From: Edaphochlamys debaryana
Lineage: Eukaryota; Chlorophyta; Chlorophyceae; Chlamydomonadales
Assembly: GCA_016858145.1 (NCBI GenBank)
Contig: JAEHOE010000004.1
Location: forward strand, 2,108,001 to 2,172,000
Length of the DNA stretch: 64,000 nucleotides
Reading direction: 5' to 3'
The translations under genes were made by a program, and so were the position numbers. The notes beneath the pieces were generated by a model that was given only the letters and a program-made list of their open reading frames with translations, was not told the DNA's origin and made no database searches. This document shows, piece after piece, positions 58,401 through 64,000 of the stretch (positions are counted from its first letter, which is position 1; the number at the start of each line of letters is the position of its first letter).

Positions 58401-60329
58401 GCGCCAAGGCGGTCATCCCCGAGCGCGCCGAGGAGCTCCTGCGGGGCGACCGACACGAGGACCTGCTGAGGATCGTGGGGCAGATGGCGGCGCAGGTGGG
58501 GAGGGGTTGGGCGGTTGAGCAGTGGGTAAGTCAGCAGGGGTGACGACACGAAAGCAGACTGCCACACACCCTATCCCACTCCTCACTAAGCAGCCGTCTG
58601 CACTCACACGCACGCCTCCGCTCACACGAGCAGCCCTCCACATTCGCACCGGCTCCTCCGCCCGCCCCCCCCAGGTGTCCAAGGGCGCCTCCACCGCCGC
58701 CCTGTCCAGCAGCCGGGTGCTGGCGGCGCTGCAGCAGGGGCACGCGGTGGCGGAGGAGGCGCTGTTCCGGAAGGTGGTCACGGCACGGAGCAGGATGCAG
58801 GTGGGGAAGGCGGGGGCGGGGAGGGGCGCCCGGGGCTCATGCGCGGTTTCTTAAATGTAGCAATGAACCCAGACGGGGTCTGAGCGCTTGGTGCGATGGG
58901 CCGTGGTAACCACCGGCCTTGCCACCCTTCACACCCCACCCCAGGAGTTCCTGACCTCGGTGGTCCTGGCCCACACCGCCACGGTGCAGTCGCTCACGGC
59001 GCAGCAGGCGGCGGGGGGCGCGGGCTCGGAGGCGGGCGAGGCGCTGCCCACCGCCCCCGACTCGCCGCCGGACGTCATGGCGCTGCTGGGGGTGAGCGGG
59101 CGCGGGAGGGATGTGGAGGCTGGGGGGAAGGTGGGGGGCGGAGGGAAACATGGGCGGCGCTGGGGATGCCGGGGCGTGGGTTGCGGAGCTTGGCTGCTGA
59201 GCCACCAGCATGGGCCTCCTCTGCCTCATCTGCTCTGCCTCAACCCTCCCCTTCCTCCCCTCCCTCACCTTCCCTCCCCCCCCCCAAGGGCATGGACGCC
59301 GCCCGGGCTCTGGACGACATCGACCTCACGGGGGGCGCAGCGGCCGGTGCGTCGGAGGCGGACGCGGACGTGCTGCCGGCGCTGCAGAACCTGCCGGCGG
59401 TGGAGGCCATGCTGGAGGAGATGATCCAGTCCATGCAGGAGCAGGTGAGATCCAGATCCGAAGGGATTCAGAGGTGGCATTGGCTGGGCCCGGTACAGGG
59501 GACCGAGGGCAGCTAGGCTTTGACTACGGTCACCTTAACCTTGCCCCGACCCACCCTTCCCCGCCATGCGTACCGGGTCATTAGGCAGTCGATGTTCACT
59601 GCTTGCTCACCTTGCGCTCCCCCTGCCCCTTGCCCCCCCCTCGCCCCCCTGTCAGGTCGTCCACGCCTTCCCGGACGACACCCTATGCGACACCCTCTCG
59701 CCCTTCGACGTGGCCCCGATCTCGAATCCAGATCAGGACATCGACACATCCAACATGGGCGTGGACTACATCAAGTCCGAGATGGGCATGCTGGATCTGG
59801 AACTGCCGCACAATCTGGACACGGATCTGTCGTACCTGGATCTGTCGGTCATCGAGGACGACGGCGCCGGGTCCGCGCTGGATCCGCACGCTTCGGGCGC
59901 GGCTGGCGTGCGTGGATTCTACGGAGCAAATGGGACGGAGGAGGATTACTACGGAGGAGACGCGCACGGCGGCATGGGGCCGGGCCACGGGGGCCGCTAC
60001 CGACCGGGCCAGGTGGGGAAGGGCGGGGGGCGGGGCGAGGGCTGGTGGGCTGGAGGGCGGGGCAAGATGGGGGCAGAGTACGGAAAGCAGGCGAGATGCC
60101 AGGTCAGTGGGGTACGGTTCTCGGTGCCTTGCCATGCACCTGTTCCGCCGCCCTCGCCTCCACGTTGCATCCCTGACTTTCCCCCCTCCCCTCCTCCCCC
60201 CCCTGTCAGGTCCAGCAGCAGCAGCAGCACTATGACAGTGAGGACCACGAGACCGGCAAGACGGGCCGCTACCACGCAGCAGACTACGGCAGGGACGCGG
60301 AGGACGACTTCGCCATGTCGTACTCTTAG
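49491..60329 (+). CDS. Giant AKP-repeat, ankyrin and coiled-coil protein
   Basis: Exons: 49491-50268, 50488-50633, 50869-50954, 51212-51926, 52079-52253, 52410-53472, 53634-54881, 55023-55199, 55375-55530, 55719-56153, 56287-56421, 56628-56783, 56930-57079, 57252-57422, 57607-57708, 57855-57986, 58130-58269, 58402-58495, 58675-58800, 58945-59091, 59289-59444, 59656-60012, 60210-60329. Phases close for about 2,321 residues; the initiating exon is not certain. Order: AAKP repeats (about 20-135); unique region with AYYFLGGEQHTLPTFDSVPP; ankyrin-type repeats from about 645 (LEGLTPLMRAAELAE, VEVLLDAGADAAA, DPNGENALFFAIRA, TLLMAASARGHLPLVEALLA, SALMIAVRGGHADTVQQLLK) to about 1,650; helical coiled coil 1,710-2,060 (VRKTVAKRLREIEEKKTSSL); acidic tail (NLDTDLSYLDLSVIEDDG). 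Probably a cytosolic, nuclear or ciliary scaffold; no enzyme motif seen. It converges with the glycosylase gene. Confidence 0.85.
49540..49620 (+). repeat. AAKP coding repeat (histone H1-tail-like)
   Basis: Tandem GCC/GCA-GCN-AAG-CCC codons encode about eight AAKP units in a row, with further looser AKP units to about 49890. Lys-Ala-Pro repeats of this kind occur in linker-histone tails, but the globular H1 domain is absent. Confidence 0.85.
53340..54800 (+). repeat. Internal protein module repeated twice (RAHxYMxW)
   Basis: Copy 1, around 53344-53472 and 53634-53675, reads ELLATRAHAYMSWDRDLVPA then LADWLGRDRPSPAQVDKAL. Copy 2, around 54627-54785, reads AFLSSRAHVYMDWNTEVLPA then INRWINGDRIDAPTATKAL. 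Shared positions include RAH, YM, W, PAL, W, DR and KAL over about 50 residues. Each copy follows an ankyrin block. Confidence 0.8.
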
Positions 60330-61272
60330 TGACGCATGCCGTACGTACGACAGGACGATTGCGCATGCATGGGGACGGGCCGATGATGTCGATGTGTTGT
60401 TTCTGAGGGCAGAGACGGTGGCCGCTGGGAGATGCGGGGACCACCGAGGGGTGGGGTCGTGTTCATTGGGGGGGTATGCGGGGATGGTCGGCGGGATGGG
60501 TCTTGGACCCGTGGAAGGGTGGTGTGGCGGGCGCGGCAGGAGGCGAGCAGGGCTTGGCTGGGGCAGCCTTTCATGGGGCAACGCATTGCGTTCATCTTTC
60601 TGTGGCATTGGGCTGGCACACGCTTTGTGATGCTTTGTGGGCATTGGGCAGTGCCGCGAGCCAACACGACGACAAGGACACGCTTTGTGATGCTGATTTT
60701 TAGGAGCGCCCATCGGACATGATCGATCCGCGCTTTGCACAATACTCTTGTGACGGGGCCTGACACGCGGCACAAGTGAGGGGCTCTGACGCGCCTGGAC
60801 ATCGGTTGACGGTTGGCCGCAGGCTGGGCAGAGGACGTGGAGGCGACAGCGCCTTGCCATGTGGGGGCTTGGGCGCGGCCGCACGTCCCACGCCGCGGCG
60901 GCCGTGTGAGATGGCGCGCGAAGGCTGGGACGGATCCTGACGGATACATAGGCCGGCGAAGAGGTGTGGCGGGCAGGTGGAATGGTGGAATGGATACGGT
61001 AGTCGGAGGCCTGGCAATGCTCGAGACATGGGACTCGAGGCGGTGGCCCTTGCCCGCAAAAGGGCGCGGCGCCATGCAACTTGAGCAACAATGGCCTACA
61101 CGATGTGATACTTCTCACTCGCCCCCTGGGCTTGAGCCAGCAACCTGCCAACGCTGCGCTCCGTAGCCTACTCACAAGGCTAGGTCGCACACCCAGCATT
61201 GCCGCCGCCTCTTCGCACACAACCACAGCCGACTTCTCCCAGCCTGGTTGGCTCCTCGGCCGCCGTGAAGGA
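60330..61272. other. Convergent 3' flanks
   Basis: Between the stop codons of the ankyrin gene (plus) and the glycosylase (minus). The word CACGCTTTGTGATGCT occurs twice (about 60619 and 60678). No TGTAA pentamer was found downstream of the ankyrin gene. A 409-residue minus frame across this region is antisense to the last ankyrin exons and has no domain. Confidence 0.5.
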
Positions 61273-63929
61273 TCACGACCGCCCTCGGCGCCGCCCCCGC
61301 GCTGGAATCCCCTCCCCCGCCTGCCCGTCCCCCTCCCCCTGCTCCGTCACCTCCTCGCCAGACCCTGCCCGCCCCCGCCTGCTGACACGCCTCCGGCCCT
61401 CGCCCTCCACCCCGCCGCCTTCCTTGCGCACTTCCACCTCCACCTTCACCTCAGCTCCGTCACTCTCCCCCTCCGCCCCTTCGGCCCCCTCGCTGCTCTG
61501 GGTCTCCTCCTTCCGTGACTTCTTCCGCCCCACCCCCTCGCCGCCTGCCCCCCCTTTCTTGCCCCCGGCCCCAGCGGCCCGCGTGCGCGGGGGCGGGGGG
61601 ATGCGCCACATGTACCAGGCACCCACGGACCTGGGAGGAGTGGAGAGAGAGAGACATTACACAGGCTGATGGGGGTGGGGGCTTCCAGGGGGGCAGGGGG
61701 GGGCGGCCCAGGTCCGCAGTGGCGGTCAGCACTGGCAGAGACCCTCAGCAAGAGTCAAGGAACAAGACTCGGTCGAGCGGAAGGACGCGGTACGGGTGGG
61801 CAAAGACACACAGGCTAACGCAAGGCGTCCTTGCCGTACAAGCGCCCTGCCGTACCGCACCTGTACGGCCGCCAGGACTCGGTGATCTGCTCCACCTGGG
61901 CCGGGTCGGGCGGGCTGGACAGCCCGTGCAGGATCTGCAGACCCCGGCGGACGCCTGCGGGGCCATTGAGGGGCGGGGGCGGGGGGAACAGGCGGGGGGA
62001 GCAGGCGGGGGGAGGCGGGCGTTCAGCTGGGGCAGGGTAAGCGCCGTGCCCCAACCGTATGGGAAGCTATTCCCCCTCCCCTTGCCTATCCCCTCCGCTT
62101 ACCTTCCGGTCCCCCCTCCCTCACCAAAGTCCCCCGCCGGCATCACGCCCCCCCAGTCCCCGCCCTGCCATGGCCGCTGTCACCTCCCCTTCCCTCCCCC
62201 GTCTCCGTCCCCTTCCCTCCCCCTCCCTCCCCCCCCTCACCCAGGTCCCCCGACGGCATCACGTCCGCCAGCCCCAGCTGGAACATGGCCAGCATGTGCA
62301 CCGTCCAATGCCCCACGCCGCGGAGGGGGGTCAGCGCGGCGGCCAGCGCGGCGGGGTCGGTGGTGGCTGCCGGAGGGGGGGGAAGCAAGGGAGGAAACCG
62401 CGTGTGCGTGCACGCAGGTGCGCCTTGACAATGCCAGGGTGTGCGCGGCGGGCAGCCGACCAACCGCCAACGGCCAACCGCCAACCGCCAACGGCCAACG
62501 CACCTGCGAGCTGCTCGTCCCAGCCCGCCCGGTCGCCGAACGCCTGCGCCACGCCCGTCAGGTACTCCGCCTTGCGCCCGCTCAGGCCCGCGGCGCGGAG
62601 GGCGGCGGGGTCGGCGGACAACACGTGGGCGGGGGTGAGGTGCGCGGCGCTGGGGACCTGGGTGCGTGGGTGTGTGTGTTGGGGAGCGGGTCAGTGTTGC
62701 CGCGTCCGGGCGGAGGCGCACAGCGTCTTGCACCTTTACATCGGGCCGTTATTCCCCGAACCGTGCCACCTGGCAAGCCGCCAGCACTCGGCCCCAGATG
62801 GCGGCGGCCGCCTTGGTCGCGAGCTGCTGGTACACCAGCGACCGACACAGGGAGGAAAACACGCCGCCGCCGGGCCCGCTGCCGCCGCCGTCGCCGCCGC
62901 CAGCGTCGCCGCCGCCAGCGCCGTTGGCGCCGGCGTCCCAGCCCGGGTCGTCGGCGACAGTGGCCGCAGCGGCAGCAGCTGCGGTAGCGGAGGGCGCACC
63001 GATGCCGGCGAGGGCAGTGCTGGGGTCGACGGCGGCGGCCGGGCCGTCGGCATCGGCGGCGGCGGGGGCGCGAGTGGCGATGAGGGGCAGCGGCAGACCG
63101 TGGGCATCGATGAGGGGAACTAGGCCTGCGGTGGATTACCCGGGGTGGGGAGAGGGATCAAGGAGTTGAAGTCACCAACTGCCGACCGCCAGCTGCCTGA
63201 TGCGCTAACGACCAACCGCCTGACAACCGGTACCGGTGACCAAACCCGCCAGGATGACTCACGCGGATCTGCGGCCCTCAGGTGCGCCACCGCCGCCTCC
63301 AAATCCGCCACGCAGCGCAGTACTGTGGGGCCCTGTACGGCATCCAGCCCACCGCGTACGGCACCACCACCGCCACTCCCGCCGGCCACCGCCGCCGCTG
63401 ACCCATCCTCCGCCGCCTGCGCGCCGTCGCCCTTTCTGCTTCGCTTAGCGCGGGCCCGGCGGGGCCTGAGCGCCTCGGATGCCCCGCCAGCCTCCTCCTC
63501 AGTGCCGGGCCCACCGCCGGCCCCCGGTGCTTCAACGCCTGCCCACGCCTCGTCCTCCAGCCGTACCGCCCGGCGGCGGCCAGCGCGGCGGGGCCGCCCA
63601 GACACCTCCGCCCCCGCCTCCGCCCCCGTTTCTGCCCGTGTCGCCGTCTCCGCCACTGGCTCTGCAGCCGCCTCAACCGCCGCCGGCTCCGGTGATGACC
63701 GTAACCGCTTGCTCTGGCGCCTCCGCTCTGGCTCCACCGGCGGCGGGGGGGCTGCCGTGCTTGAGCCCAGGGGGGCCTGCCCTGACGGTCGGGTTCCATG
63801 GGGGGGTGCTGTGGAGGAGGCGACAGCGGGGCTGGGCGTGTGGGGCGCTGGGGCGTCCGTGGCTCGGGCCGGGGTCGGGGGCAACAGCGATGCCGCCGCG
63901 GGTGGCGCGTGGGGCGTGCTTGGGCCCAT
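61273..63929 (-). CDS. DNA-3-methyladenine glycosylase II (AlkA/HhH-GPD family)
   Basis: Base-excision repair enzyme that removes alkylated purines. Exons (minus): 63929-63263, 63125-62770, 62657-62504, 62366-62241, 61954-61861, 61630-61273. Phases close for 584 residues. Residues 1-190 are disordered and basic ([24 protein letters not shown]; probable nuclear signals). Family blocks: [75 protein letters not shown] (helix-hairpin-helix), [15 protein letters not shown] (the Asp is the expected catalytic residue), and [14 protein letters not shown]. An Ala/Gly/Asp-rich insert (about 245-320) splits the N-terminal fold, and a Lys/Glu-rich tail of about 100 residues follows the domain. Bacterial and fungal relatives are 200-300 residues. 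In-frame codons run upstream of 63929 to a possible acceptor (CTGCAG), so an extra 5' exon may lie beyond the window. Confidence 0.88.
62455..62502 (-). repeat. Intronic minisatellite (CCAACCGCCAACGG-like)
   Basis: Tandem CCAACCG/CCAACGG heptamers on the plus strand, right next to the 5' splice site of intron 62503-62367 of the glycosylase gene (minus strand). Confidence 0.85.
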
Positions 63930-64000
63930 CGGGTGCTGCAGGTGAGGTTTGGAGGGGGGCGGGTGTGTGTGGGGGCGCGGGTGGGCAGGGCTACCGGTAT
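63930..64000. other. 5' flank or 5' intron of the glycosylase gene
   Basis: Short right-edge stretch. On the minus strand a pyrimidine-rich tract ends in CACCTGCAG just before the start codon region, which could be a splice acceptor. The true transcript start may lie to the right of the window. Confidence 0.35.

Noticed and set aside
59997..61226. 409-codon minus-strand frame
   Set aside because: Antisense to the last ankyrin exons and their 3' flank. No homologous block and no splice logic.
1..64000. CRISPR arrays, insertion sequences, rRNA or bacterial operons
   Set aside because: No spaced direct repeats, transposase motifs, rRNA-like sequence or ribosome-binding-site-led gene runs. The intron structure shows nuclear eukaryotic DNA.

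Overview
The window is nuclear DNA from a green alga of the volvocine/Chlamydomonas type. This is inferred from the very high GC content, genes split into many short exons by GT-AG introns of about 100-500 bp, long Gly/Ala/Pro-rich low-complexity stretches in proteins, a hydroxyproline-rich-type wall domain, and the gene families present (secreted sulfatases, a BTB protein with a propeller-like N-terminus, a glucan synthase, a GT77-like glycosyltransferase). There is no operon, CRISPR array, rRNA or convincing tRNA. All gene models were built by eye from splice sites, codon phase and conserved motifs. Exon lengths were checked so that every internal junction keeps frame.

Layout, left to right. 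Three genes lie on the minus strand: a sulfatase with a proline-rich N-terminus that runs off the left edge (3387 to 361 and beyond), an F-box/LRR-like giant protein with poly-Gly tracts (8423-4549), and a probable organelle-targeted protein (11656-9361). A 1.1 kb divergent promoter region separates these from six plus-strand genes: a BTB protein (12763-15896), a second secreted sulfatase (17142-22432), a callose (1,3-beta-glucan) synthase of about 38 exons (24182-38360), a secreted GT77-like nucleotide-sugar transferase of 24 exons (39425-45992), a 167-residue secreted protein of unknown function (46762-48065), and a protein of about 2,320 residues with AKP repeats, ankyrin repeats and coiled coils (49491-60329). 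It converges on a minus-strand AlkA-type DNA-3-methyladenine glycosylase (63929-61273).

Four of the ten genes (two sulfatases, glucan synthase, GT77-like enzyme) probably act on the wall or extracellular matrix. The remaining genes have no obvious shared pathway.

The main unexplained signals are: (1) introns that carry duplicated copies of the preceding exon end together with its 5' splice site, at three places in two genes; (2) an octamer, TGCCGTAC, seen at least 33 times on the two strands in coding, intronic and intergenic DNA; (3) a structured repeat of about 65 nt shared by introns of the two sulfatase genes; (4) sulfatase paralogues whose exons sum to identical lengths although each has an intron the other lacks; (5) a duplicated RAHxYMxW module in the ankyrin protein; (6) a sulfatase fused to a wall-type proline-rich domain.
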